The notes: a model not told the origin generated them from the letters alone. DNA of 28,392 bases from a bacterium (GCA_021786695.1 JAJYMT010000069.1:1-28392); one strand, 5' to 3'; positions 12,394 through 20,030 are shown, counted from the stretch's first letter. A program made the numbers and translations.

Positions 12394-14682
12394 TTAGCCC
12401 CCCGAACCGGTTTCCGGAGCCGGCGGAGCATCGGGTAAAATTATTTCCGGCGGATTGGTGGCCGGCGGCGGATCGGTAAGTTTAAGATCGACCGGTTTTT
12501 CCGGCGCGGCCGGCGGCGGATCGGCCGGCGGCGGAAGTGCGGCGCCGTCTGACGGCGTAGTCGTCGCGGCCGGCCCTAAATCAGCGGCCGGAGATTCAAC
12601 CGGCGTCGTGGTCGAGATTACGGCCGGATTGTCGCTTCCGTTTCCGGCCGCAACGGCCGGTGGCGCCGGTTCGACATAGCCATCTTCCCCGACTTCCGGC
12701 AAAGCCGGGCCGAATGCGGCCTCGGCGCCGCTGGCTGAATTTTCCGCGCCTGGCGTCGGTATCGGATCGACCCAGTTGGCCGAGCCGTCCGGAATACGGG
12801 CGAAGGACTTGCCCTCGGGCGCGTTGCCGGTATAGGCGTAGGAATCGATCAGGGCCGCACCGCCCGAAATCGGGCCGTCAAACAGGCGCACGGCATCGCC
12901 ACCGGTATTGTTCAGGGCGAAATCGGCGTCGCCGTTGCGGTAAACCACCAAAAATCCGCCGGGAGCGACAATGGTTGCTCCGCTATCCGTGTTAGCGGCG
13001 GAAATCAAGAGTTCGTGCGAATCGGAATTATCATAAAGTTTCCAGCCGTTGACATCGACCGAACTGCCGCCGCTGTTATAAAGCTCGACCCATTCCCCGC
13101 CCGGTTTTTGCGCGTTATCGGCGCCAGCCGGATTGGGCAAGAATTCGTTGATGACTACTTTGCCGGCGGCCGGCTCGTTTGGACAAATGACGGTGCTTTG
13201 CGCAGTTACCCAGGCGCTCCAATCGGTCTGGTTCGACCAGAATTTGGCTTGGTTGACCAGCGCCGAACCGCACTTGATGGGATTACAGCCGCCGCTCGCC
13301 GGCACTTTCAATTTAAAATCGATCTCGATCAGCGGGTCGTCCGGGTAGACGCTGCCGAAGTTCCATTCGAAGAATCCGCTCGATTTGGTGGTGTAATTCG
13401 GCTGGCGGGTCGAGGCGTAGCTTATATATTCGAGCGACGAGGGATAGTAATCATGGATGCGCACGCCGCCGCCGGTGCAGACCTTGGTGCCGTAGTTGTC
13501 AAGCGTCAGATGATAGGTGAGTACCTCGCCGGGCGCGGCTTCGGTCTTGTCGACCGTCTTGGTCAGCCGAAGCGCGCAGGAATCGGGGGGCGGAGGCGGT
13601 TCGCAGGAGCAGATGCGGACAAAGACCGCGATGTTTACGCCTTCCAAAAGATTTTTCATCGCTTCCATTTCCGCGTTCGAGGGCGGTATGACCTGCCGCA
13701 ACATGTCGTCAGCCGCGGCGACGATCGCGTCCAGATCGCGGGTCTCGCCCGGCGGAACGTAAGCGTCGATATGAAAATTAAGGATGTTGAATTTCATCGC
13801 CAATAACTGTTTTTTCAATTTATTCCGCATGATGCTGTCGGTGGCGGTAAAAATCTGATTGACCTTGGTCTGGGTGTTGATGACAACGTCCGTACCGGTG
13901 GCGCTTCCGTCGGGGGCGGTGGTGGTCGCGCCCATGGAGACCGGCAGAAGCGGCAGATAGACCTCCGGGTGCGTCTTCCAGTAGCCGTATGAGCGGACTT
14001 CGAAATCCTGGCAATAGGGCGCTTGAATTGCAGTCGGCGAGTTTTCAAAATCGGAAAAGCCGGTGGGAAACGCAAGGTCGTGCCGCGTTTGCGCTCCTTG
14101 AAAGTCGAAGGTGAACTGGCAGGTCTCCCCGGCAAATTCCGGCGGCGTAGTCGTGGCGAAAGACAAGTCAAAGGTCCAGTCGGACGGGTCGCTGTACAAA
14201 GTGAGCGCGCCGGTAAAATTTTTGGCCGGACCGGTATATTTCAGCTCGCCGTTCAGGCGCGCCTCCAAATTTACATAATCGCAGGCCGCGCCGGTTAGGT
14301 TGCCGGTGCTCGCGCGGTAATGCATCGGATTGCCCGGGTTGGTGATGCTGATGGTTTTTCTGAGCGGCCTGTCCGGCGGCACGCAGATGGAACTGGTTGA
14401 AACCTGGGTGGTAAGCGAGAAATCGAGTACACCGGCGTTGAACTCATTATTTTGCGCCCCTTCCCGGTCCGACAAATAGGCGGCCGTGCCGCCGATGCCG
14501 CGCATCAGCATGGCAGTCATGGTGCAAAGCACCAGCACGGAAATCAGACGCAGCCGGGGCTTGCCGGAAAAGCCGAAAACGGGCGCGTCGAAATCCGCTC
14601 CGTTGATCCTCGGCGCGTTTTTGTCCAGCAAGAATCGGCTGAACCCGGCCTGATGCTTAAATTTTCGGCTGTTGGCTTTCAT
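12394..14682 (-). CDS. Large surface protein: TasA-type signal, DUF11-like and lamin-tail domains
   Basis: A 762-residue protein. After a ~40-residue basic N-terminus comes a hydrophobic segment (about 43-66) and the SipW-type junction G-T-A-A-Y-L-S-D-R-E then N-E-F-N-A-G-V-L-D-F (66-88), as in the two upstream TasA-like proteins. The motif S-Y-G-Y-W-K-T-H-P-E (231-240) is frequent in secreted modular proteins. Residues ~368-500 form a DUF11-like repeat (V-D-K-T-E-A-A-P-G-E-V-L-T-Y). Residues ~507-645 are a lamin-tail domain (V-V-I-N-E-F-L-P-N-P-A-G-A, G-E-W-V-E-L-Y-N, N-G-W-K-L-Y-D). The last ~100 residues are Pro/Ala/Thr-rich and end P-E-T-G-S-G-G with no membrane anchor. The start overlaps the signal peptidase gene by 26 bp. 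Confidence 0.85.
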   Translation of the reverse strand: MKANSRKFKHQAGFSRFLLDKNAPRINGADFDAPVFGFSGKPRLRLISVLVLCTMTAMLMRGIGGTAAYLSDREGAQNNEFNAGVLDFSLTTQVSTSSICVPPDRPLRKTISITNPGNPMHYRASTGNLTGAACDYVNLEARLNGELKYTGPAKNFTGALTLYSDPSDWTFDLSFATTTPPEFAGETCQFTFDFQGAQTRHDLAFPTGFSDFENSPTAIQAPYCQDFEVRSYGYWKTHPEVYLPLLPVSMGATTTAPDGSATGTDVVINTQTKVNQIFTATDSIMRNKLKKQLLAMKFNILNFHIDAYVPPGETRDLDAIVAAADDMLRQVIPPSNAEMEAMKNLLEGVNIAVFVRICSCEPPPPPDSCALRLTKTVDKTEAAPGEVLTYHLTLDNYGTKVCTGGGVRIHDYYPSSLEYISYASTRQPNYTTKSSGFFEWNFGSVYPDDPLIEIDFKLKVPASGGCNPIKCGSALVNQAKFWSNQTDWSAWVTAQSTVICPNEPAAGKVVINEFLPNPAGADNAQKPGGEWVELYNSGGSSVDVNGWKLYDNSDSHELLISAANTDSGATIVAPGGFLVVYRNGDADFALNNTGGDAVRLFDGPISGGAALIDSYAYTGNAPEGKSFARIPDGSANWVDPIPTPGAENSASGAEAAFGPALPEVGEDGYVEPAPPAVAAGNGSDNPAVISTTTPVESPAADLGPAATTTPSDGAALPPPADPPPAAPEKPVDLKLTDPPPATNPPEIILPDAPPAPETGSGG

Positions 14683-15196
14683 TTAGTTTCGCTTGTTTTA
14701 TCTTTTTCATCTCGTCCCTGATTTTTTTCGCTTCGTCAAAGATAACCAAGAGCGCCGGAATGATGATGATCAGGGCGAAGCCGTAGGGTTTTTTGGCGGT
14801 GTTGATGATATAGCCGGCATACGGAACCGTCAGAAATTCTTTGCCCACGATTTCGTTCTGCCGCACCTCCCGGAGATCGACCGCGTTGTTGGCGTCGCCC
14901 TTGGTAACATAGGTCAGGCCGGTCGGGCCGTTCTTGATCTCATTTATCCGGTGCGTGGTCGGAGTATCCCGTCTTGAAATTTTACCAAAGGTAATGACGT
15001 CGCCGACTTTATATTCAGATACTGGTTTTACGACTACGATACTGCCGGTGTGGATCGCCGGCTCCATCGAACCGGACAGCACCGCCAGCACCTTGAAGTT
15101 GCCGGTGATCGGGAAAACGGAAATCAGCAAAAGAACCGCGATGACCGCGATAACGGTGATGAACAGATAGTAGATGATATTGAATGCTTTGTTCAT
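14657..15196 (-). CDS. sipW: SipW-type signal peptidase I (Ser-His dyad)
   Basis: A 179-residue membrane protease. A transmembrane helix at about 7-28 is followed by the serine motif L-S-G-S-M-E-P (nucleophile S43), the T-T-H-R-I motif (H82, which takes the place of the lysine of ordinary bacterial LepB) and K-G-D-A-N (D101). A second helix lies near 133-150, then a basic Lys-rich cytoplasmic tail. These features define the ER-type/SipW branch that matures TasA-like biofilm and surface proteins. It lies between two genes for proteins with SipW-type signals, so its substrates are probably the products of 16790-17533, 15319-16725 and 12394-14682. I chose ATG 15196 over an in-frame TTG at 15238. 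No SD. Confidence 0.9.
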   Translation of the reverse strand: MNKAFNIIYYLFITVIAVIAVLLLISVFPITGNFKVLAVLSGSMEPAIHTGSIVVVKPVSEYKVGDVITFGKISRRDTPTTHRINEIKNGPTGLTYVTKGDANNAVDLREVRQNEIVGKEFLTVPYAGYIINTAKKPYGFALIIIIPALLVIFDEAKKIRDEMKKIKQAKLNESQQPKI

Positions 15197-15318
15197 TGAT
15201 GATAAATAATTTTTCAAACCCTCATTCGGCCGCCCCAACCGCCTGCCGGCGGATGAGACGGCCTCAAAGATTTTGACTTCTCAAAAACTTTTATGCCTTA
15301 GGGACTCCTAAGAGATCA
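15197..15318 (-). other. Intergenic region with two hairpins upstream of sipW
   Basis: Contains CCGCC-tgcc-GGCGG (15241-15254), the recurring intergenic palindrome, and CTTAGG-gact-CCTAAG (15297-15312), which on the minus strand is followed by CATAAAAGTTTTT. The second could be a weak terminator reducing sipW expression relative to the two abundant surface proteins upstream. No clear promoter is seen. Confidence 0.45.
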
Positions 15319-16725
15319 TTACGGATTCTGCTGGTTGGTGATATGGCAGACGATGGTCTCGCCTTCGTTCAGCGTAATCGAGCCGCCCAAATTGGTCGGA
15401 CAGAGCTGGCCATAGCTTGAGACGCCGGTGATCGGCCCGACAAAGTGATAGCCGGTGCGTCCGCCTTCATTGATCGTATGAGCCGCATTCGAACTGACCG
15501 ACACCGAAGTATTGTTCGGCACCAGGTTGCCGTCGATCTCCAAACCGAAGAAAGACGGATCCGCCGGACCGATGACGTGTTTGACCAGGGTGATGTTCGG
15601 TTGCAGATCGTTGTTGACGATCTTGCAGGCCTTGTTATCGCCCTCCGCCAGTGTCACTTGGCCGACCCCGTTGCAATCAAAGCCCGGGGCAAAAGTGCCG
15701 ACGTACCCCTGCACGCCGGTTTCGGCCACAGTGTAGTTGCCGACCGGCACCACCGTCGGAACGCCGGAGGTGACCGCGATGGTATTCACGCCGTCATCGA
15801 CGAACAGATGGAAGTCGCTGACGATATGGTTGCCGCCGAAGTTGTTCACCACTTGTTTGGTGACGGTGATCGTTGCCAGCCGTTGCTCCTTGCCGCAGGT
15901 GTAGCGCGGATTGTGCCGCGCCTGCATCGCCCGGAAGGCGATGTTCATCGTCACGCCGTCGGTCTGGGTCTCGTTGCCGAGCGCCCTGCCGTCGCAACTG
16001 ACGCCGGAACCGCGCACCAGCGGACCGTTAGAACTATTCGGCAGTTTGCCCTCGCCGTCTTGCGCTACGCGGGCCTCGGCCATATTGCCGAAGCACCAGG
16101 CCTTACCGATGTAATAATCCTTGCCGCCCACCGCCGGACCCAACTGGTTCGGCGTCCAGACGTTGGTGGTCGAGTCAACCAGATCCGCGGAAAAGGATTT
16201 GCCTTCGCCGAAAAATTGTTTGACCGTCTTTACCCCGCCGTTCAGGAGCGGTTCGCCTTCTTCCAGCACGTTGTCGCCGTCATCGGCCCACCAGATCATC
16301 CGCACGTTGTCGGCGAGTTCGCCGTCCCAGGTGTTGTTGACGTCTTCCGGCGCGTCGCCGGTCAAGAGCTCCGGCTCGGTCGATGATCGGTCGTCGTTTG
16401 AGGTGAGCGCCATATCCATACAGAGCCAGGCGTCGTTATTATTGACGTGTAGCGAGATGGTGTCCTCGCCTTCGTCGTCCGGCTTCAAGTCGGTGAAATT
16501 GATGAGCAGCTTCCCGTCATCCAGGTCGCTCGGACCGAAAGTCGTGGCTTCGGAGATCGCGCCATTGTAATAGCTTTCGTTGTCGACTTTCAAGTCGATG
16601 GCGCCGGCGGTGAAGGTGTTGCCGACCGAGGCCTCGGTGTCGCCCAAAAAGGCGACGGTGCCCGATATCGCCACTACCGCGATAATACTTAAGATTATCC
16701 CAAGGCTTATCGTTATTTTTTTCAT
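15319..16725 (-). CDS. TasA/camelysin-like surface protein with prealbumin-like repeats
   Basis: A 468-residue secreted protein. The signal segment M-K-K-I-T-I-S-L-G and the hydrophobic core lead into S-G-T-V-A-F-L-G-D-T-E-A-S-V-G-N-T-F-T-A-G-A-I-D-L, the SipW-dependent TasA/CalY junction. Residues ~45-300 form a TasA-like beta-sandwich (D-L-K-P-D-D-E-G-E-D-T-I-S-L-H-V-N-N-N-D-A matches its paralogue upstream). From about 305 there are two repeats of prealbumin/SpaA-like type (I-T-V-T-K-Q-V, Y-T-V-A-E-T-G-V-Q-G-Y; then I-T-L-V-K-H-V, H-T-I-N-E-G-G-R-T-G-Y), the kind found in pilin-like adhesins. There is no C-terminal anchor. I chose ATG 16725; the upstream 18 codons contain the intergenic hairpin. 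Confidence 0.85.
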   Translation of the reverse strand: MKKITISLGIILSIIAVVAISGTVAFLGDTEASVGNTFTAGAIDLKVDNESYYNGAISEATTFGPSDLDDGKLLINFTDLKPDDEGEDTISLHVNNNDAWLCMDMALTSNDDRSSTEPELLTGDAPEDVNNTWDGELADNVRMIWWADDGDNVLEEGEPLLNGGVKTVKQFFGEGKSFSADLVDSTTNVWTPNQLGPAVGGKDYYIGKAWCFGNMAEARVAQDGEGKLPNSSNGPLVRGSGVSCDGRALGNETQTDGVTMNIAFRAMQARHNPRYTCGKEQRLATITVTKQVVNNFGGNHIVSDFHLFVDDGVNTIAVTSGVPTVVPVGNYTVAETGVQGYVGTFAPGFDCNGVGQVTLAEGDNKACKIVNNDLQPNITLVKHVIGPADPSFFGLEIDGNLVPNNTSVSVSSNAAHTINEGGRTGYHFVGPITGVSSYGQLCPTNLGGSITLNEGETIVCHITNQQNP

Positions 16726-16789
16726 ATAGGCCTTGCCCGCTTCTCCGCCTCTTCGGCGGACTAAGCAGGGATTAAGCACTTAGGATAAA
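16726..16789 (-). other. Gap between the two TasA-like genes with a CCGCC hairpin
   Basis: TCCGCC-tctt-CGGCGGA (16744-16760) is the same palindrome type as at 3612, 15241 and 2159. It has no T-tail. In a bicistronic surface-protein message it could protect the upstream, presumably more abundant, reading frame from 3' decay. Confidence 0.4.
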
Positions 16790-17533
16790 TTAGGGTGCGA
16801 CAGCTACGATGTTCCCAACCGGGCATGGTTTGTCCGAATTATACTGGTTCCTGAATTGCTGGATGCTGAATTCGATGTCGGCTCCGAATTTGTCGGTTTG
16901 CACATTATTGGTAACCGTGCCGGGAACCTCCCAGGCGATACCGTAATAAGTGGTGGAACCGCCGGTGAGTTTACCCAGGCCCCAGTTTTCAACCGCGTCC
17001 AGGGTGCCCGTGGTTAACTGGACATCACCGCAATTCGGACTGTAAACGTTATCACCCGGCCTTACATTGGCACATTCAACGGTATCGTTAGATTTCCCCA
17101 TATCGGACCAGATAGTGAAGATGGTGTTTTCGTCCAATTCGCCGTCGCCGGTCGGAGTGCAAGCCGGTTCTTCGGCCAATTCCGGTTCGGTGCAGCTGAC
17201 ATCAGAGTCGACATTCTTGGTGATTTTTGCAAAACCGCAAGCATCGTTGTTGTTTACATGCAAGCTGACGGTATCTTCACCCTTATCGCCGGGTTTGACG
17301 TCACCCAAGCTGAAAAACAGATCGCCTTGACCCAAATCCTTCAACGACCAGTTGCCATAGTTGGCGGTTTGGCCGTTGTAGGTGGCCTGGCTGTCAATCG
17401 TTAAATCGAGCGCCCCGGCGGTGAAAGTATTACCGGTCGAGGTCTCGGTGTCCGAGAAATAAGCGGTGGTGGCGCCGATGGCGACCGCCGCGACCGCCGC
17501 GATCATCGCGACGCTTAAAATAATTTTTTTCAT
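16790..17533 (-). CDS. TasA/camelysin-like surface (fibre) protein
   Basis: A 247-residue protein, close in size to TasA (261) and CalY. M-K-K-I-I-L-S-V-A-M-I-A-A-V-A-A-V-A-I-G is the signal helix, followed by A-T-T-A-Y-F-S-D-T-E-T-S-T-G-N-T-F-T-A-G-A-L-D-L, nearly the family consensus. The mature part is acidic with a jelly-roll-like pattern (G-D-V-K-P-G-D-K-G-E-D-T-V-S-L-H-V-N-N-N-D). It contains about nine cysteines, which may form disulfides. It is the first gene of the surface operon and probably its main structural product, matured by SipW (14657-15196). The upstream AT-rich 100 bp should hold the promoter, but I see only weak hexamers. Confidence 0.9.
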   Translation of the reverse strand: MKKIILSVAMIAAVAAVAIGATTAYFSDTETSTGNTFTAGALDLTIDSQATYNGQTANYGNWSLKDLGQGDLFFSLGDVKPGDKGEDTVSLHVNNNDACGFAKITKNVDSDVSCTEPELAEEPACTPTGDGELDENTIFTIWSDMGKSNDTVECANVRPGDNVYSPNCGDVQLTTGTLDAVENWGLGKLTGGSTTYYGIAWEVPGTVTNNVQTDKFGADIEFSIQQFRNQYNSDKPCPVGNIVAVAP

Positions 17534-17668
17534 AGGTTTTCTTGCCGGTTAAACTTCCTTGATCGTCGCTGTCGTTCCATTCGACCTTTAAAATTTGGCG
17601 GCAGCGTAATCGTCCCTATAGTTTAACCGTGTTAGTTAATAATTTATTAATATATAAACTTAATAATC

Positions 17669-17717
17669 TTTTGAATATAAAACGCCCCCAAATAAATGAC
17701 TTGCAAGAAGCCACTGA
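17669..17717 (-). terminator. Terminator-like hairpin after the zinc-ribbon gene
   Basis: Minus strand: AACGCCCTCAAAT, a loop of about 24 nt, ATTTGGGGGCGTT then TTATATT (one mismatch in a 13-bp stem). It lies between the zinc-ribbon stop (17781) and the TasA operon. The large loop makes it less certain than the other terminators. Confidence 0.55.
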
Positions 17718-17780
17718 TTTGAGGGCGTTGATGTTTCAAAGAAACGTATATGCCCGACTTGAATATTCAGTTGTAAATTA

Positions 17781-17996
17781 CTACGGCATCAGCGGGAAAG
17801 GCGCCGGCTCCTCTTCGCAGTAGGCCTCGGCCGGACTGCAGGTTTTGCACTGGATATATATATCATTTCCGCTAGGTGTCAGGATATTCTGGCTTTTGCA
17901 TTTCGGGCATTTCTTTTCCTGCTTCAGTGTCCCGGCCGATTTGGTGATGTTGGCGAAATGGTTCGAGCACCTGGCACAGCGCCACATAAAATCCAT
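17781..17996 (-). CDS. Small zinc-ribbon protein
   Basis: A 71-residue protein (M-D-F-M-W-R-C-A-R-C...). It has two CxxC knuckles typical of a zinc ribbon (C-A-R-C near residue 7 and C-P-K-C near 30), followed by C-K-T-C near 50 and a final cysteine in the acidic, proline-rich tail. Such proteins are often small transcription- or translation-associated factors, but no specific family is recognised. I chose ATG 17996; an in-frame TTG at 18011 lies inside the T-tract of the terminator upstream. A second ATG three codons later is possible. A terminator sits 13 nt before the start, so expression must involve readthrough or antitermination. No SD. Confidence 0.65.
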   Translation of the reverse strand: MDFMWRCARCSNHFANITKSAGTLKQEKKCPKCKSQNILTPSGNDIYIQCKTCSPAEAYCEEEPAPFPLMP

Positions 17997-18008
17997 ATTT
18001 TTTCGAAT

Positions 18009-18041
18009 CAAAAAGCTCCGTCATCAATGACGGAGCTTTTT
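18009..18041 (-). terminator. Strong terminator just upstream of the zinc-ribbon start codon
   Basis: AAAAAGCTCCGTCAT-(tg/ca)-ATGACGGAGCTTTTT, a perfect palindrome with T5 on either strand. On the minus strand it ends 13 nt before the ATG of the zinc-ribbon gene and about 190 nt after the promoter at 18208-18234. It is therefore either an attenuator or the end of a small RNA of about 190 nt. Confidence 0.85.
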
Positions 18042-18062
18042 CGCGTATGCTTCGCGTATGCA
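18042..18062. repeat. Short tandem repeat CGCGTATGCTT
   Basis: Two direct copies of CGCGTATGC separated by TT, next to the terminator stem. It could be part of an alternative (antiterminator) structure or a protein site. Confidence 0.4.
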
Positions 18063-18207
18063 ATAAAATTAAACACACAAACAAACCAAGTTTCTGGCCG
18101 GGAACGTCTATTAAAGCAAAGATTCATCATCTTTTTTCAAAAAATTTTGAAAAATATGTAATTTTTTGCCAAAGATTAGTTGGTTTTACAGGTCAAAAGT
18201 ATTCACA

Positions 18208-18234
18208 GCATAGCAAATAAGCGGGATTAGTCAA
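18208..18234 (-). promoter_or_regulatory. Promoter upstream of the attenuator and zinc-ribbon gene
   Basis: Minus strand: TTGACT (18229-18234), 16 bp, TATGCT (18208-18213) with TGC extension. Start near 18201. It drives a ~190-nt leader or small RNA to the terminator at 18009-18041. Confidence 0.65.
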
Positions 18235-18304
18235 GCGATCCTTCCGAGTGATAGATAGAAATAAACCGCTAAAATTAAATTAATAATTTACTTGGATGCT
18301 CAAA

Positions 18305-18328
18305 ACAAAAAAGGTCCGGTCGGACCTT
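18305..18328 (-). terminator. Rho-independent terminator of the CAP-domain gene
   Basis: Minus strand: AAGGTCCG-ac-CGGACCTTTTTTG. It lies about 53 nt after the stop codon of the CAP gene; the two DnaA boxes are between stop and stem. Confidence 0.8.
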
Positions 18329-18337
18329 CGGCGGGGT

Positions 18338-18360
18338 TGTGGATAAGTTACTGTGGATAA
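18338..18360 (-). promoter_or_regulatory. Two perfect DnaA boxes
   Basis: TTATCCACA occurs twice on the minus strand, at 18338-18346 and 18352-18360, with 5 bp between the copies. Both match the strict consensus TTATNCACA. With the near-match at 18199-18207 and the AT-rich neighbourhood they could form a DnaA-binding locus. dnaA itself is not in the window. Confidence 0.6.
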
Positions 18361-18381
18361 GTCGCTATCGAAAAAGACGGA

Positions 18382-19986
18382 TTAAACCATAATCAACAAG
18401 ATCAGTAAAGCGATCAGTCCGACCGTCGAGCCGATAAGATGGTGGTGCTGTTTCTTTATTTCGATGAAGATATTCAAGACCAGCGCCAGCCCGGCCAGCG
18501 CCAGGAGTAATTTATAGTAACCGGAGGTAAAATCAAACATCGCCTGGACCAGGGGCGTCTGGTTGGCGCGCAGAAAACTGTAATGGCCGATCACGGAAGC
18601 CGGAGCCGTTCTGACCGCCGGCAGCGGTAAATTAAGGACGGCGTCGTTGCCGGCAAGGTCGCGCGCCCTGATTACGGCCGGCACTTCCGTGGCGCCGCTA
18701 GATTTTTCCGAAGAGAGCACGCCGTAGCCGAGCCAGCGATCAGCCCGGTTCTTATCCCGATAAAGGGTGATCGTATTCCCCCAAAAATCGGCCTGGGCGC
18801 TCGCGGTATCTTCGCTCAGGCGGGCGGTGATTTCAAGCGTGGTTTCGGATCCTCCCTTAAGCAATTTGATGCGGGAATCGGCAAGATCGAGTGCGGGCGC
18901 GGTCTTATCGATCGTGAGATCTATCGCGGAGGAGCTGGCCGTATATTTTCCGTTGCGCGCGATTGCCTGGGCGTGATAAACGCCCTCGGGCAAGGTCAGC
19001 ACCAGATAGCTCGTGTCGGCGGTCAGATTATCTGCCGCGACCTTGCGCTGGCCGTTTAAAAATAACTCAAAGGACGAAGCGCCGGGATGGCTTAGGACGA
19101 AATTAATTTCCGCTTTGTTGGTGACGGCAGAAGCGGCCGGCGAAATGATTACGGGCGCCGAAAGGGCTGCGGTCTTGGGCGGCGCGACTGCCGGCGCCTT
19201 ATTGCCGAGCACGCCGATCCTCGCGGTCCGCTCAAGCACCATCGCCGTCGCCGGTTCGCCCGCCGCAACAGCCGCCGCGGCCGGTTTCGCCCGCCGCGGC
19301 GCGCCGAAGTATTGCGCGACAAAAGTGGTGTCAGAATTTTTGTAACTGCCGGCAGAAAAGCCGACTCCGATCTCGCTGAAATCCTTATCGACCAGATTTT
19401 TCATATGAGTCGGACTGTTCTGCCAGGCCGTAACCGTTTCCTCGGGAGTGGAAAAACCCATTGCCAGATTCTCGCCTGCCACCGCGAAATCATATTTGGC
19501 CTGCGCGAGCCAAAAAGCCAGTCCCCTGCCCTCCGGATTCAGATGGGCGAAATATTCCTTTGTCAGCATATCCTGCGCTTTGCTTTCGGCCGCGTAATCA
19601 AGCAAACGGCTTTCATCGAGCAGATTTACGCCGGCCTGCTGGCGGAGACGGTTGGTCAGGTTGATGATTTTCTCGCCCTGCGCTCCGGCCGTGTCCGGCG
19701 CCAGCCAGGCGCTGATCGGCATCAGATAAACGAAAGCGATCAAGATCAGCTTGACCGCAACGGCCGAGGCGGCGTGGAATGCCACTCTTTTCGGATGCAG
19801 GATACGCGGAGCATAGTTGTTACCCTGATGAGGGATGAAAAGATTCTTGAGCGCGCCCGGCTTTGGGCCGGATTTCGTACCCGCTTCCGCTAAAGGCGAT
19901 TTTTTCCCGCCGGAAACATCAACCAGCCGCGGAAATTTTTGTTCCCGCAGCCAGAGTGAAAGTTTGCCTGTTAGTCGGCTGGTCAT
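18382..19986 (-). CDS. Membrane-anchored CAP/SCP-domain protein
   Basis: A 534-residue protein. A basic cytoplasmic N-terminus (1-70) leads to a transmembrane helix at about 72-95. A CAP (PR-1/SCP) domain follows at about 105-228: L-T-N-R-L-R-Q-Q-A-G-V, E-Y-F-A-H-L-N-P (H148), G-E-N-L-A-M-G-F and T-A-W-Q-N-S-P-T-H-M-K-N-L (H194), the last two being the family hallmarks. After an Ala/Pro linker come two Ig-like beta domains (about 275-360 and 365-455). Two helices near the C-terminus (about 485-505 and 512-532) re-anchor it. Domain order suggests an extracellular loop between membrane anchors. The function of bacterial CAP proteins is mostly unknown. The promoter puts the transcript start at the ATG. 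Confidence 0.88.
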   Translation of the reverse strand: MTSRLTGKLSLWLREQKFPRLVDVSGGKKSPLAEAGTKSGPKPGALKNLFIPHQGNNYAPRILHPKRVAFHAASAVAVKLILIAFVYLMPISAWLAPDTAGAQGEKIINLTNRLRQQAGVNLLDESRLLDYAAESKAQDMLTKEYFAHLNPEGRGLAFWLAQAKYDFAVAGENLAMGFSTPEETVTAWQNSPTHMKNLVDKDFSEIGVGFSAGSYKNSDTTFVAQYFGAPRRAKPAAAAVAAGEPATAMVLERTARIGVLGNKAPAVAPPKTAALSAPVIISPAASAVTNKAEINFVLSHPGASSFELFLNGQRKVAADNLTADTSYLVLTLPEGVYHAQAIARNGKYTASSSAIDLTIDKTAPALDLADSRIKLLKGGSETTLEITARLSEDTASAQADFWGNTITLYRDKNRADRWLGYGVLSSEKSSGATEVPAVIRARDLAGNDAVLNLPLPAVRTAPASVIGHYSFLRANQTPLVQAMFDFTSGYYKLLLALAGLALVLNIFIEIKKQHHHLIGSTVGLIALLILLIMV

Positions 19987-19993
19987 ATCGATA

Positions 19994-20022
19994 ATTATAA
20001 AACAATTCGCGTTTGCTGTAAA
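19994..20022 (-). promoter_or_regulatory. Promoter of the CAP gene, predicting a leaderless mRNA
   Basis: Minus strand: TTTACA (20017-20022), 17 bp, TATAAT (19994-19999). The ATG begins 7 nt after the -10 hexamer, so transcription should start at the start codon. Confidence 0.75.
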
Positions 20023-20030
20023 ATTTTTAA

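Larger units (their letters stand above)
18042..18381. other. AT-rich intergenic region of 340 bp
   Basis: No protein gene is visible. It contains the promoter at 18208-18234, an A/T-rich core (about 18120-18170 and 18260-18300), the terminator of the CAP gene (18305-18328), two perfect DnaA boxes (18338-18360) and one near-match GTATTCACA (18199-18207). The unannotated transcript running left from 18200 passes through it. Confidence 0.5.

Noticed and set aside
18338..18360. Calling oriC at the DnaA boxes
   Set aside because: Only two perfect boxes, no dnaA/dnaN/parA genes, no change of gene direction across the site. Kept only as DnaA boxes.
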